Part shown: positions 27,015-37,391 of the stretch, in pieces
How positions within the stretch are numbered: the first letter of the stretch is position 1
Layout of the letters: each line of letters begins with the position of its first letter
Source of the DNA: Oscillibacter sp.
GTDB lineage: Bacteria; Bacillota; Clostridia; Oscillospirales; Oscillospiraceae
Length of the DNA: 64,000 nucleotides
Assembly: GCA_022652655.1 (NCBI GenBank)
Contig: JALCRQ010000002.1
Coordinates: 1-64,000, forward strand
Reading direction: 5' to 3'
Program-made: the position numbers and the translations under genes
The notes under the pieces: generated by a model
What the model was told of the DNA's origin: nothing
The model's input: the letters and a program-made list of their open reading frames with translations, nothing else
Database searches by the model: none

Positions 27015-28334
27015 TTAGACCGTCTCGCCCGTCAGTTCGCCGTCCATGGTGCCGGTGAGGCGCACGCGGACAAACGTCCCCGGGGAGAGCTCCTCCGGAG
27101 AGGTAAACCAGATCCCGCCGTCGATGCCGGGGGATTCGGCGTAGCTGCGGCCGGTATACCGCTGGGCCTGGGTGTCGAACCCCTCGCACAGGACCTCCCG
27201 TACCGTGCCCAGGCAGCTTTCATTGTATGCGTCGATGATGTCCGACTGGACGTCCTCCAGCAGCTCCTTGCGGCGCAGCGCCTCCTCCATGGACACGTGC
27301 TCCATCCGGGCCGCCGGCGTCCCGTCCTCCGGAGAGAAGGGGAATACCCCCGCCCGCTCGATCTTCATGTCCCGCAGAAAGCCGCACAGCTCCTCAAAGG
27401 CCGCGTCGTCCTCGTAGGGCAGGCCCGTGATGAGGGTCGTGCGCAGCACCAGGCCGGGAATCCGCGCCCGCAGCCGCCCCAGCAGCTCCGTCAGCTCCGC
27501 CTTGGTGTCCCGCCGGTTCATCTTTTTGAGAATCGTGTCGTTGCAGTGCTGGATGGGCAGGTCGATATAGCTGCAGACCTTCTCCTCCGACGCAATGGCG
27601 TCGATGAGCTCCTCCGTGATCTCGTCGGGATAGAGGTAGTGCAGCCGGATCCAGCGGAAGTTAAGTTTACATAATTCATGCAGCAGCTCCGCCAGGTGGT
27701 GCTGCCCGTCCCAGTCGGTGCCGTAGCGGGTGATGTCCTGGGCAATGACGATGCACTCCTTCACGCCGGCGTCGGAGAGCTCCCGGGCCTCCTCCAGCAG
27801 CCCGGCCATAGGCCGGGAGCGGTACCGTCCCCGCAGGGACGGGATTACGCAGTAGGCGCAGCAGTTGTCGCAGCCCTCGGCAATCCGGAGGTAGGCGTAC
27901 CAGGGCGGGGTGGTCAAAATCCGCTCCCCGGCCTGGGCGCAGGTGTGGATATTATCGAAGCGGGCCGGCCGTTCCCCGGCCATGACTCCCTCCACGGCGT
28001 CCACAATGCCGCCGTAGCTGCCGGTACCCAGGATTCCGTCCACCTCCGGCAGCTCCCGCAGGACGTCCTCCCTGTACCGCTGGGCCATGCAGCCCGTGAC
28101 CACGATCTTCCGGAGTTTTCCCGCGGTCTTCAGCTCCGCCATCTGTAAAATGGTGTCGATGGCCTCCTGACAGGCGCTGGCCAAAAAGCCGCAGGTATTC
28201 ACCACCGCCACGTCGGCCCCGTCGGGGTCGGCCAGGACGGTGTGGCCGGCCTTCTGCACAGCCGCCATCATCTGTTCGCAGTTCACCTGGTTTTTAGCGC
28301 AGCCCAGGGAGATAAACGCAACTCGATAACTCAA
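27015..28334 (-). CDS. rimO: Ribosomal protein uS12 methylthiotransferase RimO
   Basis: 439-residue radical-SAM methylthiotransferase that adds a methylthio group to an Asp of ribosomal protein uS12. N-terminal UPF0004 domain (FISLGCAKNQVNCE), radical SAM cluster in EGCDNCCAYCVIPSLRGRY (CX3CX2C), and a C-terminal TRAM domain. It resembles RimO rather than MiaB or MtaB (MtaB is at 60382). The start is TTG at 28334, with GGAGG seven bases upstream; no ATG fits the conserved N-terminus. Confidence 0.95.
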   Translation of the reverse strand: MSYRVAFISLGCAKNQVNCEQMMAAVQKAGHTVLADPDGADVAVVNTCGFLASACQEAIDTILQMAELKTAGKLRKIVVTGCMAQRYREDVLRELPEVDGILGTGSYGGIVDAVEGVMAGERPARFDNIHTCAQAGERILTTPPWYAYLRIAEGCDNCCAYCVIPSLRGRYRSRPMAGLLEEARELSDAGVKECIVIAQDITRYGTDWDGQHHLAELLHELCKLNFRWIRLHYLYPDEITEELIDAIASEEKVCSYIDLPIQHCNDTILKKMNRRDTKAELTELLGRLRARIPGLVLRTTLITGLPYEDDAAFEELCGFLRDMKIERAGVFPFSPEDGTPAARMEHVSMEEALRRKELLEDVQSDIIDAYNESCLGTVREVLCEGFDTQAQRYTGRSYAESPGIDGGIWFTSPEELSPGTFVRVRLTGTMDGELTGETV

Positions 28335-28397
28335 AACAGTTCCTCCAAATCCGTGCTTTAAAAAGAATCATTCGGGCAGACGCCCCGCCGGACGCCG

Positions 28398-29007
28398 TCA
28401 CTCCTCCTCCGGAGCCCGGCCCCAGACGCTCAGCGCCGCCCGCACGTCAGCCCAGCCGAAGCCCCGGCGCAAAAGCGCGTCCGAGGCGCGGCGGCGCTCC
28501 CGCTCGTCCGGTATTCCGCCTTTAAAGCGGTCCCGCAAAACCTGCTCCGCCAGCTCCCCGGCATCCGGGGCGGCGGCCATGGCGTCGTCCCACAGCTCCC
28601 GGGAAACGCCGTGGCGCAGCAGCTCCTGCCGGTACCGGGCGGGGCCGTAGCCCATGGATGCGCAGTGGCGCACCAGCAGGGCCGCGTAGTCGGCGTCGTT
28701 CAAGGCGCCGATGGCCTCCAGCCACTCTGCGGCGTAGTCCGCGTCCCGGGCCGACGCCCCGCGGTCCCGCAGTTTTTTTTCAAGATCGGCCCGGGACATG
28801 GCCCGCCGGCCCACCAGCACCGCGGCCTGAGCCCGGGCGTCGGAACCGGAGGCAGAGGCCCGGAGCCGCTCCAACTGGGGCTCATCCAGGCTGTCCCCGA
28901 CCCGGAGGCTGAACTCCAGCAGCTCCTGCTCCGTGATTTTCAAAAGCGTGCCGTCCTCCAAAAAAACCAGAATCCGGCCTTTTTTGTGCTTGGACGGCTC
29001 GATTTTG

Positions 29008-29018
<11 letters not shown>
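28398..29018 (-). CDS. recX: Regulatory protein RecX
   Basis: 206 residues, a modulator that binds RecA filaments and limits recombination. The three-helix repeats are visible ([59 protein letters not shown]). The ATG lies 11 bases inside the recA 3' end, a common recA-recX coupling. Length is in the family range. Confidence 0.92.
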
Positions 29019-30114
<1,096 letters not shown>

Positions 30115-30175
30115 TCCTCGTTCCTCCCGCATTTTCATATGGCCGGTTCTCCGGCCCGTCCGCCGCCGGACGGCG

Positions 30176-31042
30176 TCAGACCTCTGTACACAGTGTGCCG
30201 AAAACCACCCGGGGAATCTCGTGCAGGTCCCGGATCACCTGAATATCGCCGAAGCCCTGGGCGCGCATGATGCGCAGTACCGCGTCCGCCTGTCCGGCGC
30301 CCACCTCGAAATAGAGCCGCCCGCCGGGGATCAGCGCCTCTTTCCACTGCTCCGACACGGCGCGGTAAAAGGTCAGGCCGTCCTCTCCCCCGTCCAGCGC
30401 CAGATGGGGCTCGTAGTCCCGCACCGACACATCCAGGCCGGCGAGGTCGCCGCTGGGAATATACGGCGGGTTGCAGACGATGCACTGAAACTCGCCCAGC
30501 GCCCGGGCAGGCTTGTCCAGCGCGTCGGCCTGCACCGCCACCACCCGGCCGGAAAGGCCGCTGCGGCGGATGTTCTGCCGGCAGATTTTCAGCGCCGCGT
30601 CGCTGAGCTCGCCCAGAACCACCCGGGCCCGGGGCATACGGGATGCAAGGGCCAAACCCACACAGCCGCTGCCGGCGCACAGATCCAGCACCCGGCACTC
30701 GCCCAGTCCCGTACAGTAGCCGATGGCCTCCCCCGCCAGCACCTCGGTGTCCGGCCGGGGAATCAGCACGTCCGCGGAGATGTCCAGGGGCAGGCCGTAG
30801 AACTCCCACTCCCCGATGAGATACGCCACCGGTTCGCCCCGCAGATGCCGCTCCACCAGCTCCCAGGTCTTTTCCTCCAGCTCCGGAGAGGCGTACAGCC
30901 CCCCGTCCCGGAGGAGCTGCTCCCGGGATTTTCCCGTGGCGAAGCAGACCAGCTCCCGGGCCTCCAGCGAGGGCTCCCCGCTGTCTGCGTCCCGCAGCCG
31001 CCTGCGGACGTCCAGATATAAGTTGTTGTATGTCGTCGCCAT
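30176..31042 (-). CDS. prmC: Peptide chain release factor N5-glutamine methyltransferase PrmC
   Basis: 288 residues, SAM-dependent enzyme that methylates the GGQ glutamine of release factors. The N-terminal helical domain is followed by the Rossmann domain with [18 protein letters not shown] and the catalytic [10 protein letters not shown]. The ATG shares its A with the stop of the upstream DUF1385 gene (TAATG), so the pair is translationally coupled; the same coupling of DUF1385/prmC is common in Clostridia. The recA gene is just downstream. Confidence 0.95.
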   Translation of the reverse strand: MATTYNNLYLDVRRRLRDADSGEPSLEARELVCFATGKSREQLLRDGGLYASPELEEKTWELVERHLRGEPVAYLIGEWEFYGLPLDISADVLIPRPDTEVLAGEAIGYCTGLGECRVLDLCAGSGCVGLALASRMPRARVVLGELSDAALKICRQNIRRSGLSGRVVAVQADALDKPARALGEFQCIVCNPPYIPSGDLAGLDVSVRDYEPHLALDGGEDGLTFYRAVSEQWKEALIPGGRLYFEVGAGQADAVLRIMRAQGFGDIQVIRDLHEIPRVVFGTLCTEV

Positions 31043-32007
31043 TACCAGGTATCTTTCCCTTTCTCCTCCGGAACGACCAGCTCCAGCGCCCGAATGGCGC
31101 ACTCGATCATGGAGTCGTCCGGCTCAAAAGTTGTGAAGTTCTGCATCCACAGGCCCGGGGCCGTCAAAAGCCGGGTGAGGGCATTGTCGTGCCGCCCCAC
31201 CCAGCGGTTGAACTCGTAGGTCACAGCCACCACCAGCGGCAAAAGCGCCAGATGCACCAGCGTCCGCAGCCAGGTGTTGGTAAACCGCCAGAAGGCGAAT
31301 ACCACGCTGGAAAAGAGGATGGAGACAAAAATCACCACAAAGAGAAAGCTAGTGCCGCAGCGGGGATGGTGCCGGGGCTGGATGCGGACGTTCTCCACCG
31401 TCAGAGGCAGCCCCGCCTCATAGCAGAAGATGGTCTTGTGCTCCGCGCCGTGGTACTGGAATACCCGGTGAATGTCCCGCATTTTGGAGCACAAAAACAG
31501 ATACAGCAGAAAGAGCACGATCTTTAAAAGGCCCTCGATGACATTCCGGCCCCACAGGGGAAAGCCCGGAAAGAAGTGCAGCAGCCCGCCGGTCAAAAAG
31601 GTGGGCAGCACCAGAAACAGCAGCACGGAAAACCCGATCCCCAGCACAACAGAAAAGCCCACAATGAATTTTTCCAGCTTTTCGCCGGTAAAATGCGCCT
31701 CCAGCCACTGCTCGAATTTCGACGGCTGGGCGGCCTCCTCCTCGGGATAGAAGTCCGCCGAGTACATCAGGGCCTGGACGCCCTTGACCATGGCGTCCAG
31801 AAAATTCACCACGCCCCGGATCAGCGGCACGCCCAGAATGGGATGGCGGTCCTTCACAAGCCGGAGCTCCTCCGTCTTTTCCACCAGACCGCCGTCCTGT
31901 GCCCGGACGACAACGGCCTGCTTCTCCGGACCCCGCATCAAAATTCCCTCGATCAGGGCCTGTCCGCCGATGCTGGTGCGAAAACAGCTTTTTTGATTCT
32001 GTATCAT
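31042..32007 (-). CDS. DUF1385 membrane protein (YqhQ-like)
   Basis: 321 residues of the DUF1385 family: N-terminal SIGGQALIEGILMRGP, VPLIRGVVNFLD, then three or four membrane helices (KFIVGFSVVLGIGFSVLLFL, VIEGLLKIVLFLLYLFL, LFVVIFVSILFSSVVFAF) around the conserved YHGAEHKTIFCYE and HPRCGTSFL. The His/Cys pattern hints at a metal site, but the biochemical role is not known to me. It is coupled to prmC by overlapping stop and start codons. The ATG at 32007 fits the family start. Confidence 0.9.
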   Translation of the reverse strand: MIQNQKSCFRTSIGGQALIEGILMRGPEKQAVVVRAQDGGLVEKTEELRLVKDRHPILGVPLIRGVVNFLDAMVKGVQALMYSADFYPEEEAAQPSKFEQWLEAHFTGEKLEKFIVGFSVVLGIGFSVLLFLVLPTFLTGGLLHFFPGFPLWGRNVIEGLLKIVLFLLYLFLCSKMRDIHRVFQYHGAEHKTIFCYEAGLPLTVENVRIQPRHHPRCGTSFLFVVIFVSILFSSVVFAFWRFTNTWLRTLVHLALLPLVVAVTYEFNRWVGRHDNALTRLLTAPGLWMQNFTTFEPDDSMIECAIRALELVVPEEKGKDTW

Positions 32008-32081
32008 ACGGTTCCTTTCCTGCTTCTCAGTATACGCCGTCCGCGAAAGAAATGCAAACATTTGTTCTATTTTCGTCAAAC

Positions 32082-33542
32082 CTATTCGTCCCGGATGGGT
32101 AGCCGGATGGTTACAACACAGCCGCCGCCCTCGGCGTTTTCAATATCGAACGTCCCGTTGTGCAGCTTGACGATCTCGTCGCACACGGCCAGACCGATGC
32201 CGCTGCCCCGGGCCTTGGAGGAGCCCTTGTAGAATTTGCGCTTGACGAAGGGCAGCTCGCCCTCGGGAATACCGGGGCCGAAGTCCCGCACCCGCACCAC
32301 CTCCATGCCGTCCTCCGCGCTGATGGACGCGGTGATGCGCTTGCCGGAGCCGCCGTGCTTGGCGGCGTTGTCCAGCACGTTGCAGAAAACCTGCTTGAGC
32401 CGCTCGGGGTCGCCGGGGATGGGATCCAGCTCCTCGTCCCCCGCCTCGTACTGCAGCTCGATGCCCTCCTGCCGGAAAAGCTCCCGGTAGGTGAAAATGG
32501 CGTCCTCGAACTCCGCCTGCAGATCCACCTGCTCCACCCGGAGGGTAAACCGCCCGTCCTCCATCTTGGAGAACTCCAGCAGCTCCTCCACCATGGTGGT
32601 GAGCCGGCGGGATTCCTTGAGAATAATGCGGATTCCCCGGCGCATCTGGACGGGATCCCCGGTGGTGTCCGCCAGGATCGTCTCGCCCCAGCCGTTGATG
32701 GCCGTCAGCGGCGTGCGCAGCTCGTGGGACACCGAGGAGATAAACTCCGTCTTCATCTTTTCGCTCTGGCTGATCTTCAGCGACATGTCGTTGATGTTCT
32801 CCACCAGCTCTCCCAACTCGTCGGTATACTTGTTCTCGATCTGGATTCCGTAGCTGCCGGCGGAGATGCGCTTGGCGGCGTCGGACACCACGGCCAGCGG
32901 CTCCACCACGTTGTTGATAAAGATCAGGTTGGCGGTGAGCACCAACGCCATAATGATGACGGCGATGACGATGATGGCCAGCACCGAGATAAGGATCTGC
33001 CGGTTCACCGCCCGCAGAGACGTCACAAAGCGCAGCACGCCCACCACCTTGCCGTTGAAGCTCAGCGGATAGGAGACGGCCAGAATATTCTCGTCGGTCT
33101 GGGGATCGCGGCCCTGGAAGGGCGCCATCTTGCCGGTGGAAATTGCCTGGAGAATGTCGTCGGTATCCGGGGTAGTGCCCGCGGTGAGGTTGGAGGCCGA
33201 CACCTGGATGCGGCCCACGCTGTTGATGATCTGGAGCTCCATGCGCCCCTTGTCCTCAAATCCGTCGGTATAGCTCACGGCCTGCTGATAGAACTCCGTG
33301 TAGCTGTTCATGGAGTAGGTGTTAAAAAACTCCGCGGCGGTCCGGGCCTTCTGTTCCAGGCCGGTGCGCATGGCGCTGTAATAATAGCTGGCGATTCCGG
33401 CGGAAAACAGCGTCACGATCAGGATGAGAAGCACGAGAACGGGCGCCACGGTGTTCACCATCCACCGCTGGCGCAGGCCGCGGATGTGCAGGGCCTTTCG
33501 CTTTTTCTGTGTCGGCTGTTCCTCCGGCGAATGTGACTTCAT
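32082..33542 (-). CDS. Sensor histidine kinase (OmpR-partner type)
   Basis: 486 residues: cytoplasmic basic N-terminus, membrane helix (TVAPVLVLLILIVTLFSAGI), extracytoplasmic sensor domain ~60-185, second helix (ILISVLAIIVIAVIIMALVL), HAMP, HisKA with SSVSHELRTPLTAI (phosphoacceptor His) and an HATPase domain (NVLDNAAKHG, DFGPGIPE, GSGIGLAVC). It phosphorylates the response regulator encoded 66 bases upstream. The sensor domain has no motif I can name. Confidence 0.93.
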   Translation of the reverse strand: MKSHSPEEQPTQKKRKALHIRGLRQRWMVNTVAPVLVLLILIVTLFSAGIASYYYSAMRTGLEQKARTAAEFFNTYSMNSYTEFYQQAVSYTDGFEDKGRMELQIINSVGRIQVSASNLTAGTTPDTDDILQAISTGKMAPFQGRDPQTDENILAVSYPLSFNGKVVGVLRFVTSLRAVNRQILISVLAIIVIAVIIMALVLTANLIFINNVVEPLAVVSDAAKRISAGSYGIQIENKYTDELGELVENINDMSLKISQSEKMKTEFISSVSHELRTPLTAINGWGETILADTTGDPVQMRRGIRIILKESRRLTTMVEELLEFSKMEDGRFTLRVEQVDLQAEFEDAIFTYRELFRQEGIELQYEAGDEELDPIPGDPERLKQVFCNVLDNAAKHGGSGKRITASISAEDGMEVVRVRDFGPGIPEGELPFVKRKFYKGSSKARGSGIGLAVCDEIVKLHNGTFDIENAEGGGCVVTIRLPIRDE

Positions 33543-33608
33543 GCCCCTCCGCCTCCTTTCGCGCAAATGGACGGGACGGCGGCCTCTGGCTCTGCCGTCC
33601 GCCGCCGT

Positions 33609-34295
33609 TTAAAATCCCCACTTATATCCGTAGCCCCACACGGTTGTGATGTAGGTGGGGTTCTGGACGTTGTCCTCAATTTTCAGCCGCAGACGCCGGA
33701 TATTTACGTCCACGATCTTCAGCTCACCGAAGTAGTCCCGGCCCCAGACCATGTCCAGAATTTCCTCCCGGGAGAGGGCCTTTCCGGGGTTCTCCATAAA
33801 GACCTTCATAATGGAGTACTCCACCTGGGTGAGCTTGATGCGCTTGCCGTCCTTCTCCAGCGTGCGGTTCCGGGTGTTGAGCAGGAACGGCGGCTGGCTG
33901 ATCTCCCCGGTCTGGACGGAATCGTCGCCGCCCGCCCGGCGGAACAGGGCGTCCACCCGGGCGGTGAGCTCCGCCGGGGAAAACGGCTTCGTCACATAGT
34001 CATCGGCGCCGGTCATCAGCCCCGTCACCTTGTCCATCTCCTGGGAGCGGGCCGTGAGCATGATGATGCCGATTTTCATATTGGTAGCCCGGATCCGGCG
34101 GCAGACCTCAAATCCGTCGATTCCGGGAAGCATAATGTCCAGCAGCGCCACGCCGGCGTCCGCGTTCTCCCGCAGGAGCTCCAGCGCCGCCTCCCCGGTC
34201 TCGGCCTCCACCACGTCATAGCCGGCGCGGCGCAGGTTGATCACAATAAAACTGCGGATGCTGGATTCATCCTCCAGAACCAAAACTTTTTTCAT
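33609..34295 (-). CDS. OmpR/PhoB-family response regulator
   Basis: 228 residues: receiver domain with the acidic pair (EDE near residue 8), phosphoacceptor D53 (LLDIMLPG) and K near 102 (VTKPFSPAEL), followed by a winged-helix DNA-binding domain (LTQVEYSIMKVFMENPGKAL, VDVNIRRLRLKIEDN, TVWGYGYKW). It precedes its kinase on the same strand and follows a lipoprotein gene. Regulated genes are unknown, though the adjacent lipoprotein is a natural candidate. Confidence 0.94.
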   Translation of the reverse strand: MKKVLVLEDESSIRSFIVINLRRAGYDVVEAETGEAALELLRENADAGVALLDIMLPGIDGFEVCRRIRATNMKIGIIMLTARSQEMDKVTGLMTGADDYVTKPFSPAELTARVDALFRRAGGDDSVQTGEISQPPFLLNTRNRTLEKDGKRIKLTQVEYSIMKVFMENPGKALSREEILDMVWGRDYFGELKIVDVNIRRLRLKIEDNVQNPTYITTVWGYGYKWGF

Positions 34296-34353
34296 GCCGT
34301 TCTCCTCTCCGGGGAACCGGCCCGGCCTTTTCCGGCCGGAGCGCCGCGCCCCG

Positions 34354-35724
34354 TCAGTTGTCGTTGGACGTCCATTCGCTGGTAATCAGATTGAACCGGC
34401 CCCGGAGGCTGTCCTCCGTAACGCCGCTCTGCCAGGTCCCATCCTGGTTCAGCAGCTCGGCGGCATAGATGGTCTCCGCCTGCCGGACCAGTAAAAACCG
34501 GTTGCCCCGGGCCGCGTTCACGGCCCGGTTGCTGCCCGTAATCGTGTAGATTTTCAAAAACTCCTGAGGCACGGAACCCGCGTCTCCCCGGGTGAAGAAG
34601 GTCACGGCCGTCTCATTGGCGTTGGGCTGCGTGCGGGCAACGCCGATTTTTCCGCTCCAGGTGTCCGGCAAAACTAGGTACCACCCGTCGTCCATGTTGT
34701 GATACGTGGACTCCGCCGCCTTGCTCTCTCCGGCGGACGTATAGCTCTTCCAGTCCACCAGGCAGTTTTGGCCCGGCCCCGTACTGCCGGGCCGGAGGGA
34801 TTCCCGCCGGGGAGCGGGAATTTCGGTGATTCCGTCCCCGTTGATGTCCGTGGGATAGAGGGAGACAAACCGGTAAATCTCTGTGGAGACGCCGGTTCGG
34901 TCGGAGAGGACGGGATTGGTCAGCTCCCCGCCCCGGGCAATCAGGACATCCGTAATCTCCTCGTTGGAGTCACTCACGCCCGTTACAAACAGCGCCGGGA
35001 TCTTCCCCTGCAGCGTGCCGGTCTTGACCCGGCCCATATTGCTCAGCTCCGCCATGGTCATGGAAATTCTGGCGGTGGAGGTGCGCTCCAGCGCCGTGTC
35101 TTTCTGCCAGGTATAGTAATCCGCCACGCCGCTGCCCTCGTCGTCGGAGTGAAGCACCACAATTTCCCGGTGCTGGTCCCCGTTCAGGTCAGTGACGGCA
35201 TAGCGCACATAGTTGGTGCGCATCAGCTCCTGTGGTTCTCTGCCCCGCGCGGTGTACACCGTCAGCGCCTGCAGCTCGGTCCCCACCTTCCAGCCCACGA
35301 TCAGCTCGGGACGCCCGTCCTGATCCAGATCGTTGTAGGCCACGCTGTTGATGGCCGTTCCGCTGCTCTCAATCACCGCCGCCTGCTTGTACGACTGTTC
35401 GGTCTTGGCGAAAATGTAAATCTTCAGAGGCCGCTCGTCCGCGCTCTTGCGGAGGAAGGCCAGCGCCTCCTCCTGTCCGTCCCCGTCCAGATCCACCAGC
35501 TGCACGGGCTGGATGTTGGTGCCCGACGCGGGGGCGGCGTATTCGGCCCCGCCGTCGATCAGCTTTTGGATAAGGTCGTTGAGCTCCGTATACTCTGCGG
35601 GAAGCTGGGGCAGGGCATAGAGATCGTCCGGCGAGGCCGCAAAGCGGAAGGCGCAGCCGCAGGCGGAAAGGCAGGTCAACACCGCGAGGCAGAGCGCCCA
35701 GAGCTTTTTCATTCTGTTTTCCAT
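34354..35724 (-). CDS. Lipoprotein with FG-GAP/VCBS-like repeats
   Basis: 456 residues with a lipoprotein signal peptide (KKLWALCLAVLTC then the lipobox LSAC), so it is probably anchored on the outer face of the membrane. Four DxDxDG-like calcium-binding loops are spaced along it: DLDGDGQEEAL, DLDQDGRPELIVG, DLNGDQHREIVVL and DINGDGITEIP. This suggests a beta-propeller or FG-GAP-type fold. It lies 58 bases upstream of the response regulator and its kinase on the same strand, so it may feed the sensor or be its output. Function unknown. GGAGG precedes the ATG. Confidence 0.8.
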   Translation of the reverse strand: MENRMKKLWALCLAVLTCLSACGCAFRFAASPDDLYALPQLPAEYTELNDLIQKLIDGGAEYAAPASGTNIQPVQLVDLDGDGQEEALAFLRKSADERPLKIYIFAKTEQSYKQAAVIESSGTAINSVAYNDLDQDGRPELIVGWKVGTELQALTVYTARGREPQELMRTNYVRYAVTDLNGDQHREIVVLHSDDEGSGVADYYTWQKDTALERTSTARISMTMAELSNMGRVKTGTLQGKIPALFVTGVSDSNEEITDVLIARGGELTNPVLSDRTGVSTEIYRFVSLYPTDINGDGITEIPAPRRESLRPGSTGPGQNCLVDWKSYTSAGESKAAESTYHNMDDGWYLVLPDTWSGKIGVARTQPNANETAVTFFTRGDAGSVPQEFLKIYTITGSNRAVNAARGNRFLLVRQAETIYAAELLNQDGTWQSGVTEDSLRGRFNLITSEWTSNDN

Positions 35725-35864
35725 TCTCTGCTCCTCCTCTCGCCCCCGGGGCTTTTGTCCGTTAATCATATTCTTGTATATCATATCATGTTTTGCGGAG
35801 TTTTGGTAGCGTTTCTTTGGCTTCTTCCGGCTTTTTTCAGGCGCCCCGGCACCGGAAAACCCTC

Positions 35865-35893
35865 TTGAATTTTGAGTTTTGCTGTGTTATGAT
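35865..35893 (+). promoter_or_regulatory. Promoter of tRNA-Leu
   Basis: TTGAAT (35865-35870), 17-base spacer, TATGAT (35888-35893), 12 bases before the tRNA. Confidence 0.75.
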
Positions 35894-35905
35894 GACAAAG
35901 CCTGA

Positions 35906-35992
35906 GCCGGTGTGTTGGAATTGGTAGACGAGGAGGACTCAAAATCCTTTGCCAGCGATGGCGTGCGGGTTCGAGTCCCGCCACCGGCACCA
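35906..35992 (+). tRNA. tRNA-Leu (anticodon CAA), CCA encoded
   Basis: Acceptor GCCGGTG/CACCGGC, anticodon loop with CTCAAAA, a long variable arm (class II), T-arm GGGTTCGAGTCCC and genomic CCA. It is a single-gene transcript with its own promoter and terminator. Confidence 0.95.
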
Positions 35993-35999
35993 GTGAAAA

Positions 36000-36038
36000 G
36001 AGCGCAGGTTGTCTTTTGACCGCCTGCGCTCTCATTTT
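36000..36038 (+). terminator. Terminator of tRNA-Leu
   Basis: GAGCGCAGG (36000-36008) pairs with CCTGCGCTC (36023-36031), followed by TCATTTT. Confidence 0.8.
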
Positions 36039-36114
36039 AATAAGCTGAACGTCTTGTGAAACCGATGCAGCTGCCCCTGCATTGCCGGACGCCGTCCGGG
36101 TGGAAGCGCCCGGC

Positions 36115-36158
36115 AAAGAGCATACCGGGACGGCCCGTGCCGTCCCGGTATGCTCTTT
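36115..36158. repeat. Perfect 20-base inverted repeat
   Basis: Arms 36115-36134 and 36139-36158 are exactly complementary around a CCGT loop; the arms begin AAAGAGCATACC. The A/T tails at both ends allow it to act as a bidirectional terminator between tRNA-Leu and the convergent gene at 36213. 36039-36114 contains nothing I recognise. Confidence 0.85.
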
Positions 36159-36212
36159 ATGCGCTATGCGCCTCAATCGTCGGATTTTTCTCCTCGCAAT
36201 CTGGGCCGCCGG

Positions 36213-36686
36213 TCAGATTTCGCTTACCCGGTTGCGCCACGCGATTTCCATGTCCAGCTCCCGCCGCAGCTTTTCGTTCTCGGCCACCAGCTCGTCATAG
36301 TGCCGGGTCTGGACATAGTATTTTACGAAGCTGAAGGTGGCCTCCCCGAACTCCTCCTCCGTATAGGAGGGAAGGAGGGAGCCGTTGACCCGCTTCAGCC
36401 CCTGCACGGAAACCAGCACAATCCGGCGGTGCTTTTCCGAAAGCTGAATCAGCTTCAATTTTTCCGGAATTTCCAAATGCAGATCATAGCCGGTGTTCAC
36501 CAGCTCCAGCAGACGGCGCTGCTCCGGCTTGGCGGAGACGATGACGCCGTACTTTGCAAAAAGGTTCTTCAAATAGTCAACGGAGACGTCTTCCCGGGTG
36601 ATGGTACCCTTGCCAATACCCGAAAACATGGTGTTGGAAAGAGAAAAGCTTACAAATACCTCGCTGCCGGTCTGAGGATAGCTCAT
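36213..36686 (-). CDS. Conserved-looking hypothetical protein with C-terminal coiled coil
   Basis: 157 residues that I do not recognise. The N-terminal part (SEVFVSFSLSNTMFSGIGKG) and the middle (HRRIVLVSVQGLKRVNGSLL) look like a compact alpha/beta domain. The C-terminal ~30 residues (RHYDELVAENEKLRRELDME) form a short coiled coil that may mediate dimerisation. No signal peptide or membrane helix. GGAGG precedes the ATG and a good promoter lies upstream, so it is likely expressed as a single gene. Confidence 0.8.
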   Translation of the reverse strand: MSYPQTGSEVFVSFSLSNTMFSGIGKGTITREDVSVDYLKNLFAKYGVIVSAKPEQRRLLELVNTGYDLHLEIPEKLKLIQLSEKHRRIVLVSVQGLKRVNGSLLPSYTEEEFGEATFSFVKYYVQTRHYDELVAENEKLRRELDMEIAWRNRVSEI

Positions 36687-36745
36687 AGCCGTTACCTCCG
36701 ATATATTCTTTAAATTTGCAGGGCGGCCCTGCCGTCCGCATCTCT

Positions 36746-36774
36746 ATTCTATTACACTTTGCGAAAACGCACAA
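36746..36774 (-). promoter_or_regulatory. Predicted promoter of the hypothetical gene at 36213
   Basis: Minus strand TTGTGC (36774-36769), 17-base spacer, TAGAAT (36751-36746), 60 bases before the ATG. Confidence 0.6.
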
Positions 36775-36942
36775 CATATTTTGCGCAAAATATTACGTCC
36801 TTTAAGAAAAATGTTAACTTGCGCATAACAGGCGCTCTCCCCCCAGGGGCCATCGCAGCGCATGCTCCCCGCAGATTTTTGGGCAAACGGGCAAAAGAAA
36901 TCCGCCCCGGACTGATCCGGAGCGGAAAGAGGGTAACGACCG

Positions 36943-37218
36943 TTATCTTCTATTGCTGAAACAATCGCTGCAATAAACGGGACGGTCATCGCGAGGCTGG
37001 AAGGGAACTTTGCAGGGGCGGCCACATTCGGCACAAACTGCGTCGTACATCTTCCGCTCGCCGCGGTCAGAAGACATGCCTTTGCGTGCCATACGGCAGG
37101 CCTTGCAGCGCTGGGGTTCATTGGTGAAGCCTTTTTCAGCAAAGAACTCCTGTTCGCTGGCAGTAAAAGTGAATTCCTGGCCGCAGTCCTTGCAGACGAG
37201 TGTTTTGTCCTGATACAT
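36943..37218 (-). CDS. Zinc-ribbon protein
   Basis: 91 residues with three CxxC pairs plus further Cys: KTLVCKDCGQEF, PQRCKACRMA, DAVCAECGRPC and VYCSDCF. This fits two zinc ribbons, the first being the zinc-ribbon domain often found in small clostridial proteins. There is no catalytic motif; a nucleic-acid- or protein-binding role is a guess. AGAGG precedes the ATG. It stands alone, with gaps of 256 and 173 bases that hold no visible gene. Confidence 0.85.
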   Translation of the reverse strand: MYQDKTLVCKDCGQEFTFTASEQEFFAEKGFTNEPQRCKACRMARKGMSSDRGERKMYDAVCAECGRPCKVPFQPRDDRPVYCSDCFSNRR

Positions 37219-37391
37219 GTAATACCTCTTTTAAATTAGTTCGCCATGATAGACGATTACTAGAGTATACGCCGGTTTTTTTGTAAAGTCAATAGGGAGA
37301 AAAATACATTTTTCCCTCTCCCGGAAAATCCCGGCCGAAGTCCGTTTTTTCTCCGCCACCCCCCGATTTCTGCGGACGCGGCGGCTTTTTC

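Noticed and set aside
36115-36158. Inverted repeat as the end of an insertion sequence
   Set aside because: No transposase, target duplication or matching second end is nearby; a hairpin terminator explains it better.
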